From positions 4,682,034-4,746,033 of the forward strand of contig VZTJ01003574.1 of NCBI GenBank assembly GCA_013397795.1: a stretch of 64,000 nt of DNA. Reading direction: 5' to 3'. The notes under the pieces were generated by a model. It had not been told where the DNA came from. It saw nothing but the letters and a program-made list of their open reading frames with translations, and searched no databases. Below, one piece after another: positions 27,041-39,803 of this stretch. Both the position numbers and the translations under genes were made by a program. This stretch comes from Orthonyx spaldingii. Lineage: Eukaryota; Chordata; Aves; Passeriformes; Orthonychidae. Numbering within the stretch: the first letter of the stretch is position 1; every line of letters begins with the position of its first letter.

Positions 27041-30000
27041 GGAAAACCTGAGTGCTTTATCCCTAACGTAGCACATTATGCTGACACAGGAATTGCAATG
27101 ACAACTTCGGGAAAACAGCAGAGCAGGAGCAATTGCTGGTTGGCACAGAAATAAAGTGACTTTGCAAGTGTTCAATGACTCCTCCTCCTGCTAAAATCCC
27201 AAGTACTGCAGAACAAGAACGAGCTGGCAAAGATCAGAAGGCATTAAACCACACACACCCTTGTCAAAGCACAAACTTTCAGGTGGGGATATTAAAACAC
27301 AGTCACAACTCACGAGGAGTAGAATTTGAGGTAAGTGAAATGTAATTGAAACCCTCTCTTTAAAATAATTCTACAAGCTGAATAACCCATTCCTAATGGA
27401 TGTTCAAATGGTGAAAGAATGCCCTGAGAGTTATTAAGGGCAAACCTTCATCAGAACATAAAGACAGAAAATACAAAGACAGATAATTGAAAATTTGTGC
27501 AACTGAGCACTGTATTCTATGCATTTTTAAAACAACTCCCATGGTGTGTGACATTTCTAACACCTACAAGAGAACTGAAAAGTGACCCTGTAAGCTGGAC
27601 AACAATGCTGGACTCCAGAATTGGCAGATATGTGCAGCAAATGCAGAGAAAGAAGACTGGTGGAGAGAAAGGTGGGAGGGAAGGCACCTGCACAAAATAG
27701 TAACAGAAGTTGGGACCCATTTGGTGGGAAGCAAAGGTGTCTTCCCATGTCCAAACTAATTCTCTACTTTTTTGAGCGGGTTTTAATTAAAGCATGTTAA
27801 AATACCTGAAATATTACTAATGCAGTACTGTGTAAGAAAATGTACCATAAATTTAAGTTAATAAATATGGCACCGATTTTTTTTAATATATTTTATCCCT
27901 AAGTTATCCTTGAATTAAGCTTTTGGAATATCAAATAAAGAGTAGATTCTGCCTCATATATTTGGAAACAATTCAACTGGACACAGTTGGGAAATGAACA
28001 CCTAGAAAGATTTTGGAACCATAGGTTTTCAAACAGTTTCCAACTGGATCAAATCACCACTTTCTTCTGAGACCACTGTGATATGAAAAAAAAAGGAGAC
28101 CTTCTAGTTGAAGCAAGTATGAAAAAAATATTCCTGAAGATAATTTTGTTTTCTTGTAAATCTGCATAATCTTTCCTCCAATATTTGATTCTGTGTTTAA
28201 CCATCAAGGCACCACTTCTGTACACAGCGAGGCAATACTTTATACAAGACCTGAAAAGGATAATGCCCTCTCTATTTAACACAGAATCACTGGTGCCTTC
28301 AATTCATGTTTTATTGTTATACTTCTTCAAGGAAAAGAAAAAAAAAAAAGCTCTTCTCTAAAATGTTACTTACAAACATTTCTGCTTGGACTTTGCCCGA
28401 CTGGCAGTGCTTGTTCACTCTGCAGTCCCGAAGCCAGGACAGCGCAGTGTATTCAGGTGGAAAAGCCCATCACGAGTGTTCCTGTCTAATTGCTCCAGTG
28501 CCCAGTCTGACAGTTCTCCCTCTTCAGGGGATGAGCTGCCTGAACAGGATGAAGAATGCCTGGTTCTGCTTTCTGAAACAACTTCTGTGTTTTCTACTCT
28601 TTAGTTCTCTCCTCCCTTCCTTTAATGCACAAGGGAATCTGAAGACAAAACTCTCTCTCAATTGTGTATGAAGGATCTGGTACTTTCCTTACACTTATGC
28701 AGCTCATTCATTCCCATAGTTAAACCAAACTAAGAATATACAAGTTATATGTTATAAATAGAAAAATAAAGAGACTAAAAATAAATGTACTAAAATAACA
28801 ACAATATAAAGCTGAAATAAATGTTATCCCCCGGACGGTGATGTAGTAAGCAGTGGTTGTTAACCAATGATGAAAATCATGCCAAATGTCTCTTGCTAGA
28901 AAAACTTATACTAGCATACAACCCAATGTCTGAACACAAATTGATTAGAAAGAAGTTTAGATGTCCAGAATATTGTAGTATCATTCCAGTGGTATACTGT
29001 AATCTTCATTACAGTATTAAACATCAGAAACATTAAAGGATTGTGAGTTTATTTTGAATTTTTTACAATACATAAATATATAATTTTATATGGAAATATA
29101 TATGTAAAAATATATAATTTTTACAATAAAATAAAAAAGAAAATATAATGTGTACCTAAATGTATTCATGTTAATATCAAATTCAGTATAAACCTCAATA
29201 GTTTTTCCATAGGTAACACACACTCCATAGCCAAGAGCTGTGCTGACAAGGTACATTTTCAGAATGATGTGGAAAAAAATTTGGCTTCCAAATAAAGGGC
29301 AATTGGGAATTTTGATATCCCTCAAGATACAGCTTAGTTTCTGCCACTCAGATAAGAAAGTTCGATCACTGAATGCACAACACTCGGAATTTCCCAACCT
29401 ACGTATAATTTTTTATGTACATGTATTTATGTGCATAATTACATGTACACATGAATAGAACAGTAGGCTCTTATTAGAGACATATTGATTGCAAGCAGTG
29501 ACTTTTCAAATTTGGATTGAAACATTTTATGAATGCTTTGGTATATCAAGATTTAAATATGACTCCAGGTACCTGGTTACTGGTAAAGCATAGTGGTCTT
29601 AGCTAATTCAGTGAAGAAACGCCTAAATATTTTGGTATAATAGTCCCTCTGAATACTCTAGAAGGTGGAGGTGACCTAGTAGGTTAATGTCATAGCCAAG
29701 AAAAGTTTACACTAACAGGACCATTCTTTCAGACTTTCAACCTACAAATTGCAAAAGCTATATGTCAGTTTACACAGTTCAAATCAAAATACATAGAAAA
29801 TATCTAATTGTCAAAGCACAACTCGCTGTCTCTTTCTGTGATTCCTTCAATTCAAATGCAGGCTCTGCGGTGAGGCTTGTACTGTGTACAATTAATGCTA
29901 GAGTCAATTAAATGGAAACTTGAGGGAGTTCAAAAAGCAGGCCTAGTTCTAGGCTTTGCTGCTCCTCTGAAGCTGCATCCCAACGTGGGTTATGCTTTCC

Positions 30001-32527
30001 CTGTAGGTTCTGCTGGCCTTTGCTTTTCTTCTACAAAATTTCATGTGATGGAGACCCCACCCTCTCATTCAATTATAGATGAGATTGGAATCCAGACCTG
30101 ACAAGACCTTAGTGTTCTCTAAGTCTCTAACACTGAAATATTTACATTGATTTGCCTCAGGATTTTCCTTTTGGCAAAACCATCATTTATTCCTTTTCCT
30201 TCGGGGTACAAAGAACACTTCACATGAAATCCACTGCCTTATTTTAACATGTGCTGTGTTAGAGTTCTTTATCCTCTTCCAACACCAAGAGTAAGAGAAA
30301 TAACTATGCTGTGGTAGATGCTTAAGCAGATTCAAAAGGTAAATATTATTTACCCCATCCCACAGGTCAAATATTCTAGAATTACTAGATTCAAAAGACT
30401 TACTTGCTCCTGCCACAAGCAATCCAACTTGAACCGAAGTTCTCCTTTATAAAATATACCAGGGGTTCCTGAATCCTAGTTTCTTTACCAACTCAGCTGA
30501 CAGATATTCCAGCAATAAATTCAAGTAACAAATAGTATCTTGCAGCTGACAGCTTTAACAAGTGACTCGTCGGCACCAGGGAATACACAGTTCCATAGTC
30601 AGGAATGCCAGACACCTTCAACAGAGCAGAGGATAAGTAGTCCAAATCTGACCCTGCATGGCCTAACTCCCAGACATGCAAAAATTCAGAAGAAAATTGA
30701 ATCAATGAAATCAATGACCAACAGGTTAAGTCACCATCACAACATTGCCCTTACCCTGGCAATCTGAAATGCAACTTATGAATTCAGGAGCATCACAGAA
30801 AAGAGAAAGGTTAGGAAGTGTCATGCAAGTTTACCTTTAAATGATATACATATATAAAATAAATAAATATAATGCTTTGCAGCACAGCCAAAAGGGTTGT
30901 GTTTCTCAGAAAAGAGCCCAGAGGATGGAGCTCCATATTGCAGGCTAATAGAATGTGGCATTATCAACTGCCCTTTAGATAATGTGAGGACAACTGTCAG
31001 AAAATGCAAGATGAAAGGACCAAAAGGAAAGAAAATAACTGAGATTTTACTAATAAGGACTAAAAATGTAAAATAAGAAAGAAATTACTCTCTATTTTTA
31101 GTACTTCCTTCCTTTTCTTTCTTCCACTTTAAATGATGGAAAATTCTGAAAAGTCATTTCCAGCATTTTTTTTTCAGATTAAGACCTCAAGGAAGGAAAC
31201 CAGTTTAGAGAACCTAACAGAAATAAAAACATACTTGAAAGAAAATACTCCATAAACTACTGGCTCCATCACAATGAGTGGAAAAGAAATTCACCAAGGA
31301 TCACATTTGATGCATTATCTATGATAGCTGTGAGAAAGTTTCTAATTAATGAGATTAAAGATCTCGTTAACATCTCCAGGAACCTTCATTTATGTTTTGT
31401 AAAACTTGCTTTCAAAACAAATTCCTGCGTTAAGAAACAGTTTACTATTAATGTGATGTACCCAATACCACCCAATTCTAACAAAATTCAAAATAGTTAA
31501 TATAGAATGTAATTACCTCTCTCCTAATTTCCTTAAGTCATTCTGACAGCATGAAGTACCTACTAGGAAAGAACTGAATCTGGATTTCCTTAATTTAAGA
31601 TAGGAGGGAGCAAAAAGCAGCAGCTGCCACACTTGAGGTGTGGCTTAGCAGTAGGTACTGAAGGAACACCTTCAAGCAGGGCTACAAGCATAAAGCAAGG
31701 GTAACTTAAAGGTATTTTTATCCCAACTAGGATATTTATCCCAATATTCTGCTAGAGCTATGCTTTTTTCAAGTGGTCTTCTCTGAGAGCCTGTCAGAAT
31801 CCTTGCTTCTGTTAAAGCATTTTACCCACACAACAACACAACAATCACTGCTGAATAACAAAGTACATCACACCGGGGGACAGAGAATGTCATTTCCATC
31901 TGAAGTTGCAAGGCAAGTTGAACAAACAGGATGAAATTACTAAATTCAGCTGAAATATCAACTTCAAAAATAAATAATAAACCTATAGCCTTTCAGAAAA
32001 CTCCTCATACGATTCTTCTGTTTTAAGATGGTCACCACCATTACAGGACAAAAAAATCCACAACAGAAACAGCAGCAGCTTTTGTAGTATTTTGGGGTGA
32101 ACCATCAAATGTTAGCTAAGGATGTGAACATGTTCAAAGCTGATGAGTTCACGGTTTCAAGTCATAGAGCCTCACACAGTTCCAAACACCCTTCATTGCA
32201 ATGCTGTTTCTGCTATAGAGTCAACCCACATTCTCAAAATATTACTGGTCTTGTTTATTCTTCTTTATGAAGAACACTCACTGACACTCGTTATTTGACA
32301 CTCATTCTAAGACATCAAGATACAAACCAAATTTCATGCTACCACTTTGGCACTGGGTAACTGAGAATAACCTGTATCCTGCATTTAAAGTAAGGTAGGT
32401 ATTTTGCAATATTGAATAACTTTTAGTTTCCAACACAATGAATAAAGTACCTTTTGTTCTAAATATAAAAATAGTACTCTTTCAGCTGTTACACACAGTG
32501 CATCCTAACGACTACAATTCATGGTCC

Positions 32528-32653
32528 TTATCTTTTTGAAATACTGGGGGCAACAGAACATAATTAAAATTACTTTCCTCAGATTTCTTTATACCTCAAA
32601 AATGCACAAANTGATTTTTATGTTCTGTTGCCCCTAGTAGTTCAAAAAGATAA
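32528..32653. repeat. Inverted repeat, 36-bp arms, 54-bp loop
   Basis: Arms 32528-32563 and 32618-32653 are reverse complements at 34 of 36 positions. The loop contains an N (32611). Pairing stops sharply outside the arms. Transcribed as ERC2 intron it would form a stable RNA hairpin. It may be a small foldback element or a template-switch product. No known transposon end was recognised. Confidence 0.9.
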
Positions 32654-35600
32654 CTTACTGCTATCCTTTCCAAATTACCACTAACATGGTACAGTTTTCA
32701 CACAGCTGAAACTATTAGTTTCTACTCTTTAATGTCTATATGAATACTGCTATCTGAATAGAATACCACCAAAAAGCTTCAGCCAAGACTGAACAAGTAC
32801 CTGCACAGTTACAGGGTCACACTCCTATTATCCCTTTTTCTAGCTCAATACTTACAAAGCTTTCTGAGACAGAGGAAAGAAAAGGTTAAAAGTAACTACA
32901 TTGTCTCATTCACCCTGGAGCACTTTTGGGTTATTACTCCCTCAACATTTCCTTGGTTATCCGTAGTACCATGACCCCCTCCTTATACAATTCTACTCCG
33001 CACCAGAGCCAGGAGCCTTTCTTCCTCACCAGTAACAACAAAAGGCAGCACACACCCTTCTGGTACAGCTTATTCCCTGTTTCTCACCAACTATACACCA
33101 TCACTCCTCAGCAGAAGAGAACTGCTATTTTAGCCACTTCCCATTTCACAGATATTATTTTCCATATAATATAAATAAATCCACTGATTTCATTCTACTT
33201 GCCAATTCAGGTAATGAATGTTTGATTTATTTGGTGTGGTTAAAAGCTTAAGCACTTTGTCACATATAATAAACAAAGTAAAGAAAAAATATTTTGCACT
33301 TACCTAAAATGCCATCAACGTACATGAATTTAAATGAAGAAAACAGTGGAAACATGCAAAATAAAGTTAAAATCAACAAGTATGCATGCAGCTCAACACA
33401 GACATATTTTAAAAAATGCTGAAGAAAGCAGGAAACAACAGTACAGTGAAAAACAAAATAAGGTGGATGATGTGATGAACATACTGGCTTTACATAATCA
33501 TTCTAAAATACCTTAAGAAATTTTCACTTGTTGCAAATACTATACTAAAACTTGATGTTGCAAGGATCTTTTTCTTGAAGGGAGACATTAAGTAAAAATA
33601 CACCCAAATTTGTAATTTTCTTTTAAGATTATTAACGTGAAAACATACCTCAGGTAACATAGCAAACCACAAGCAGAACATTTCCATTCCTCGGCTCCCT
33701 AGCTTTGAGTTCTGTGTGTAACTTCATTAATATTCACATCAGCTTCAAAATTCATGCTGTTTCACGCATTTACACAATAAGATCAGCTGAAAAGTATTTA
33801 TACCCAAAACAATCCTCCCCTGACCACATCTGATATTAACAAACAACGAGAGGTCCTTTCCAGCCAGCAATTGAGTTCATACTTTGACACGTTAAGGAAG
33901 AAAACCCCTATCTAGGAGCTCACACTAAATACCCAAGTGGTGGCAACTCGCTGCATATTCCTCCACAATAAACCCTCGAGAATTTCAAAGGGCATAAACA
34001 AAACATCTAAAAAAGACTTTTTTAATCATGTATACCCTTAGCCTAATCAAAGTTTTATTAGGAATATAGTTTAATTAGTACAGAGAAGGGGCAACACCAT
34101 TTCAGAGTATTTTAGTATATTTTCTTTTTTGTTCTATTTAGATACTTGTGTGAATCCAAGTGAAAATGAAAAGCACGTGAAATAACATTGAGTAGCTACT
34201 CACAGTTCTGAATTCATGAATACACATTCCTTTCTCTACTGATTATTTTCCCAGCTCTATTTTGTTAATTGCAGCATCTGAGTTATTCATATTGCCACAG
34301 ACAGACGAAAGTTATTCTGAGAAACGACTTCAAGAAAATTTTCTATTCAAAACTATAAGCCTCAGAGGAACTGCTCACTATCCTTTTTATCCTCTCTTCA
34401 TCTCATTAATCAGAACTAAATTCCTGCAGTATCAGGACAGGAACTAAACTTCAAAAGATGAAAATTCACAATATGTTTTCGAAGAACACACTAAATGAAT
34501 TAAAATTACCTGGTTTTCTGTAAGGGGAAAAAGATCATGCTCACCCATTTATTTCCAATAACATATAACCATGTCATAACTGAAAAAGAGCCACTGTTCA
34601 CTGCACACAGAGCTCATGTTGTATTAATTATTAGTATTAAATGATGACATTTAAGTAGGTAAAAGAAGCTTTATTTTGTGCAAGAGAGCTTAATGTGCAT
34701 TTTAAAAATGTCACAGCGATTGTTTTTGCAATACCATAAAAGCAGCATATGAACTGATAAACATTAATGTATTGTATTAGAAGCAGCTAATCCAAATCAA
34801 TAAATTAATTCTCCATCTTCTTTTGACAGACAGGCAACAATCCTGGAAATGAAGATTGCTGAATAACATCTTGTGTCTTCCCAGCACTTCCCACCTCATG
34901 GCCTTCTGCTCTCCACTGACACCTTCTACACTACCTCTTCTATACATTACACATGATTAGAATCTTCTATTCAAGACAGATTAGAGGGAATAACTATCTA
35001 CCTAGAAGAAAAAAAAGCAAAATCTCTGTTTGAGACATTGCAAATGGATGATTCCAAGATGAAGAACTGCTTTAAACAGTTAAAAACCATGCAGAGTACT
35101 TCCTGTCCCTATCAAAACAAATATCAAAACATAAATAAAATAATTCCAGTTATGCTGTGAGAAAATATCACCAAGAATATGAAGAACAGAAAGACAACTA
35201 AACATGGGCTATAATATCACAGAGCAGGCACTGAAAGCACACACTCTCAGAAATATAATGACTTTCAAAAGAAAATCAGGAATGTCCAAGTTACCATCCA
35301 TAAACTTCCTCATGGGTCTCTTTCTGCTTCCAAAAGGTTTAATGTTATCAATTTTCCTGTTGAAATAGATCCTACTATTTCAAACTATTTCATCTATTTG
35401 GAAACGTTATTTTCCTTTATAATCCTATTTTTCAAGATGTTTTTAAGCCTTTCCAAGCTTGACATTATCTGGATGCATAACACATATCCATCCTTCAGGG
35501 CACTGATGGAAGCCTCAAGCACCTCACAGATCCCTACCAGATCCTACTGGAAATGTTTCCAATTTCACCATGAATCACTGATAATTACACTTTGACATAG

Positions 35601-38600
35601 GCTTCCAATCAGATAGTTCTCCATATAGTAGCAATTTCCTCTCATATGCTTCCCAACAACTCACTAAGGGAAATCTTTTAAGACAACAAAGTTTTCCTGA
35701 CATCAATATGTTGCTACTATTTTTCCATTATGCATAAGTTGTGTTTTCCTGTCATCCAAGAAAAATCAGATTTCTTTAACATTATTTTTGACAAATCCAT
35801 AGTAGGTGCCAGTGTATTTCTTTATTTTCCCCCCTATATTTAGAAACAGCTAATTTTTTTTTTTTAAATATAGTTTACAAATCATTTTCTTTGGTTTTTG
35901 CAATTTTTTTTTTTTCAGAAACAACAATAAAAATATCAAACATATTTTGCTTATTCTCTCATTTCACTTTCTGGCAGGCAGGTAGGTCTGCCCTTCTTCA
36001 GCCTCCTGGAAGTTCCCAAAGTTTGGCAGGAGACTAAGGAATGCAGTCAGGGTCACTTTCATCCTGGACAGCCAATGTGAAAACAATTTTTAGTGTTTCA
36101 GTATGAAACAAGTCAGTTTTCAAGGAGCCAGAAAACCTCAGGCATGCAAGGATAGATTGACCTCTTTTAGTATAGATGTGACAGAGCACATAACTTTTTT
36201 TGTTCTTTAAAACTACAGATTTTGATAATTCTAATTTAAATCAGTTGTTTGAAAGAATCAATAGCCCTCTGGATAAGTAAGAGTGACAAACGAGCTGACA
36301 CAGCCAGCCTGGGCTTCCAAAACCTTTTTTCCTCCAGAAAGGCTCCTCTTCAAATCCTTACAATAAAACTAAGCACCATTAGATAAGAGGATGGGTGCTT
36401 TTATAGACAAATATTTGATTACAAGAGAGGAAATAGCAGAAACACATGGTTGACTCCTAAAACCAACACAAAGTCCCTGTGGAGTTTTGCTGGAACCTGT
36501 GGCTGGGCTTTGTGCTGACTGACACTTCCTAAGTAACCCAGAGAACAGGGTGAGCAGTAAGGTGACTCATTTCCCTCATGGTATTTGGTTATTCAGAGCA
36601 GTAAAGACAAAAACCAAATGCAAAGAAGAATTTTATAAGACTAAGCAAATAGTCAAAGGCTGGCAGATGAAATTCAGGGAGGTAAAAGTGGTACACAAGT
36701 GAAAATATTCCTACCTCTACGCATAACAAGCTGGCATCTAAACTGGTTGGAATAAGTGGCGAGATTTTTTAAGTTATGATAAATATTTCCATTAAGAATT
36801 AGCTTAGTACTCAGTAGCAGCAAAACTAAAGGCATCCAAAACTGGAAAGAACAAACTAATTGTTGGGAATTCCTGTGAGAGACATACAGAATAAAAGGGC
36901 AAGCACTACAATGTGAACACAACTCATTTCATACCTTACCAAAAACATAAGCTGTTTTGGTCTCCTCACCTCAAAAAAAAAAAAACAAACCCACAGAATA
37001 GGTCTGAAAAACATCATGTCACTGTTTCACGAGGAATTATCACACAAGGTAACATTCTCCTGTCTGGAAAAGAGCTGAGGGAGGGATGTGATGATGGCAC
37101 TGTAAAGTCCTAAGTGGCACTGAGACTAGCACCAGACATCAATTATTTATTGCTTCTTTCAGTACAAGGAATAGGAATTCCAAGCAAGAGCAGCCAAACT
37201 CCAGCACAAAACCAAATGAAAAGCAGTGGTTCTTCACAGGTGAGTTAGGCTGGAAGAGCCTGGGGACACTGGCATTTTAAATAGGTCCAAAAGTAACTGG
37301 CTGAATTTAAAGTCCACTGAGTTATTAAGCACAAAAGCAGCAGCTGGATCATAAGGAGTACTCTGTGGGGATATCCTTATACTTGTCCTCGTCTGTGAAT
37401 ATTTGGGCACTTTGCAATGGAGCACTGAGCTACCCAATCTTTGTGTTATTGTGTTATAGAGTAAGGTTTCATGTTAAATACACACATAAGGAAAAATACA
37501 TTCTTTTTGTCAGGTTTGCTGTGACAAGAAGAAGAGACCAGTTGTTAAAAAGATATGACATGAACAAACTCATAACTGAGTTAACTAGGTTACTTTCCCC
37601 TCAAGATAAGGAAAACTAGATTTTGGGGAAAAAAACCCAAAACATAACTTCATTGGTACAGAACAAAGTCTCTAAATACCAGATTCAGATTTCAAATATC
37701 AGTGTAAGATATTAATGTGACATTTCATGTAAGAAATACATGAAAGTGTATTAGAATATTCCTCCTACTAAGGTGACACTACCACCATTAAAATATCTAA
37801 CCAACAAAGTTTTTGATAAACAGAACCTCCACCACACATATTTTTAATAATATTAGTTCCAGCAGCATCCTACTGCACCTGCTATAAATAACCAGCAACT
37901 ACTACTGTCAGTCTGGATACAAAAGTTATACAAGAAAGTAATAAATTAATTTCATTGTGCTGACTTGCTGACGACAACCCAGTCAGTTTCCCGCTGGAGT
38001 AACTGGCAACAGACTTGTTAGCTCTGGGGATATTTAGGTTCATGGCATGCCTAAAAGGTGGAAAGTTTGCTGAGAAGCACTAATTGATCACAAACTTGGA
38101 AGTAAATGAAAAATCTCAGTTGTTGCTGCCTGCCAGCAAAGAAGTTTAGATTTGGAATCTGGAAGTGAGAGAAACACAGGACTGTGTTTTTGTCTGGGGA
38201 AAGTTAACAGATGGTCTAAAAAGGAGCAGCCTTAAAACGAGACCAGAAGCCAAAAAGTGTGTGGAGAAAGGAAGGAGAAATTTTTTTATCTATTCTGTGC
38301 CACTATTTTGTATAGTTTTATATATATAGCTGTATATATTTGATATAGCATAAAGTTTCAAAATTTGACTTTACAGATTTATCCATCCAGATTAAAATAT
38401 TTGGATCTCTTTACAACTTCAGAAAAATAATGTTACATCACATATAGAAGTATCTGAAATACACATTTACAAGACACTTGTTTACCACAATACAGGTCTA
38501 TGAAATGTTACTGAAAACTTTAACTTCATTCTGTAATACAGAAAGTTGAATATGAGGATTTATCTTCTTTTAACTTTAAAACTGTCAAATCCCTGTACAG

Positions 38601-38975
38601 TTTAAACAAAATGTGCCTCTGGGTGTTTATACTTTTTCAAAGGTGGCTCGTTTACCTCTTCAGAAAATGTTGCCAAGCATATTTAGACAGTTGTTGCAAA
38701 AAAAATACCCTAGAGAAAGTTTCAAAAATAAGAGAAAGGGTAACAACAAACAACTATTTTCTCCATCTAAAATGTGAAGGGAGGCTGCATGAAGGAAATT
38801 ACAACCTGCATTTGGATTCTTATTAGTGTGCTTTCCTGCAGTTCAGCAGCCAAAAACAGATACATCAAGACATACAATCCTTGTGGCAAACGTCAAACTT
38901 GTGCCAGCACTAGATACAGTAGCAAAAGCAAAACATCAAGTGTCTGGTTGTAAATCAACACAAACTTTCATAACG

Positions 38976-38984
38976 ACTTACCTG
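38976..38984 (-). other. ERC2: 5' splice donor of ERC2 coding exon 1
   Basis: On the minus strand the sequence reads CAG|GTAAGT, a perfect donor, with the exon ending at 38982. It cuts exactly where similarity to the ERC2 family stops (after EENQ) and leaves phase 0. Confidence 0.95.
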
Positions 38985-39638
38985 ATTTTCTTCGTGGGAA
39001 ACTCTCATTTGTTCTTTAAGAACTGACATTCTGGCTGCTTCTTCTTTCCTCAGCACTCTCTCTTTCTTTAGCTCAGGACTCCAGAAAGTTTTGATGCTGT
39101 TCATAGAGGACCCCAGCTTGCTGTCCTTGATGTCCAGTTCTTTTCTGAGAAGGTCGTTCTCCCTCTGTAGATCCTTGAGCTGAGCCTGCAGGTCTAACAT
39201 GGTGCTGTCTCTCACCTGCCTCAGCATGGAAGGAACCTGGTGGTGGTGGTGGTGTGAGGATGTGGTCAGCCCTCCGTGCTGGTCAGCGTAAGACAGGACA
39301 TCGGTGTGTGACAGTCCAGCAGAAGCAATGTTGGGGCTGCTCCCCATGGCTGTGACCCGGCCACCATACACAGCTCGATTTGTAGCCCTTCCAAGAGTCA
39401 TTGTGCCCTTTGGGAAAGTAGTGGAAGCCACGCCCTCGTGGTCACTCAGGTACATTGGTCCAGATGTTGCATAGGCTGCGTTAAGGGACTGGATGTTCTC
39501 CATGGACAGCGTCTTCCCTGTCCCCCCTCCTCCCCCGCTGTGGGTCCGCCTGTGGCCCAGCCGAGGGGACCGCGGCAGGCGGGGGGACCTGGAGGGACTC
39601 CCTTCCAAGTTGCTGATTGTTCTTGCACTTCCATACAT
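38982..39638 (-). CDS. ERC2: ERC2 (CAST/ELKS2) first coding exon, residues 1-219, partial
   Basis: This exon encodes the N-terminus of ERC2/CAST, a coiled-coil scaffold of the presynaptic active zone. The family binds RIM, liprin-alpha, Bassoon/Piccolo and Munc13 complexes; the full protein is roughly 950 residues, so under a quarter is here. Seen: start MYGSAR, a basic Ser/Pro/Arg stretch (about 13-32), a Gly run (35-39), the family block TLSMENIQSLNAAYATSGPMY (43-63), MGSSPNIAS (98-106), a five-His tract (129-133), then coiled-coil heptads (about 137-178 and 188-219) separated by FWSPELKKER (185-194). Ser45 corresponds to the site reported as phosphorylated by SAD kinase in rat CAST. Arg-Thr-Ile-Ser-Asn-Leu-Glu at 6-12 and the SHTDVLSY segment favour ERC2 over ERC1. 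The exon is exactly 657 nt and leaves in phase 0 after EENQ; the reading beyond it is intronic. The start has A at -3. Identification is from remembered family sequence, not a search. Confidence 0.97.
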
Positions 39639-39781
39639 TTTTCTTCTACTTTGAGGTACTATTTAGTAAGAAACTAGTAACACTGAAGTTCAATATTAAA
39701 TTTATAACTCCGGCTAGAAATACTGGCAGTTTCACTGCATTCTTCCAGCAGGCAAAACCTGGTTTTCCTCCAAAGACAGAC
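39639..39781 (-). other. ERC2: ERC2 exon 2 5' UTR portion
   Basis: This is the 143-nt leader between an apparent 3' splice site (CCCAG at 39786-39782, preceded by a T-rich tract on the minus strand) and the ERC2 start codon at 39638-39636. In-frame stops occur upstream of the ATG, so the reading frame cannot continue from an earlier exon in this frame. It contains one minimal upstream ORF. The boundary is inferred from consensus only; a different acceptor nearby is possible. Confidence 0.7.
39732..39740 (-). promoter_or_regulatory. Minimal uORF (ATG CAG TGA) in ERC2 leader
   Basis: In the inferred 5' UTR, 94 nt separate the end of this nine-base ORF from the main ATG. The -3 base is an A (context GAAGAATGC), so initiation is plausible. 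Such minimal uORFs commonly reduce downstream translation; its use here is inference. Confidence 0.5.
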
Positions 39782-39803
39782 CTGGGAAAAAACAAAACCA
39801 ACC
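39782..39803 (-). other. ERC2: 3' splice acceptor upstream of ERC2 coding exon 1
   Basis: The minus strand carries a T-rich polypyrimidine tract ending CCCAG, with the exon starting G at 39781. It is the best acceptor within 250 nt upstream of the ATG. A strong donor-like CTG|GTAAGT lies about 100 nt further upstream (near 39885) with no associated exon and is probably incidental. Confidence 0.65.

Larger units (their letters stand above)
1..38981 (-). other. ERC2: ERC2 second intron (5' part, continues beyond the window)
   Basis: Everything left of the coding exon donor is intron in the ERC2 reading direction. The next ERC2 coding exon, which should resume the coiled coil, is not recognisable anywhere in 1-38981, so the intron exceeds 38.9 kb. 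This fits the very large introns known for ERC2 in vertebrates. Local features inside it are listed separately. The rest is AT-rich, with scattered A/T runs and no supported gene. Confidence 0.85.

Noticed and set aside
33290..33315. Minus-strand donor TAG|GTAAGT near 33303
   Set aside because: No recognisable ERC2 or other coding segment lies upstream of it; probably a pseudo-donor in the intron.
35905..35920. T run followed by CAG on the plus strand, acceptor-like
   Set aside because: The following sequence is AT-rich with early stops and no exon-like composition.
39438..39677. 79-codon plus-strand frame opposite the ERC2 exon
   Set aside because: It is a shadow of the conserved ERC2 coding exon on the opposite strand.
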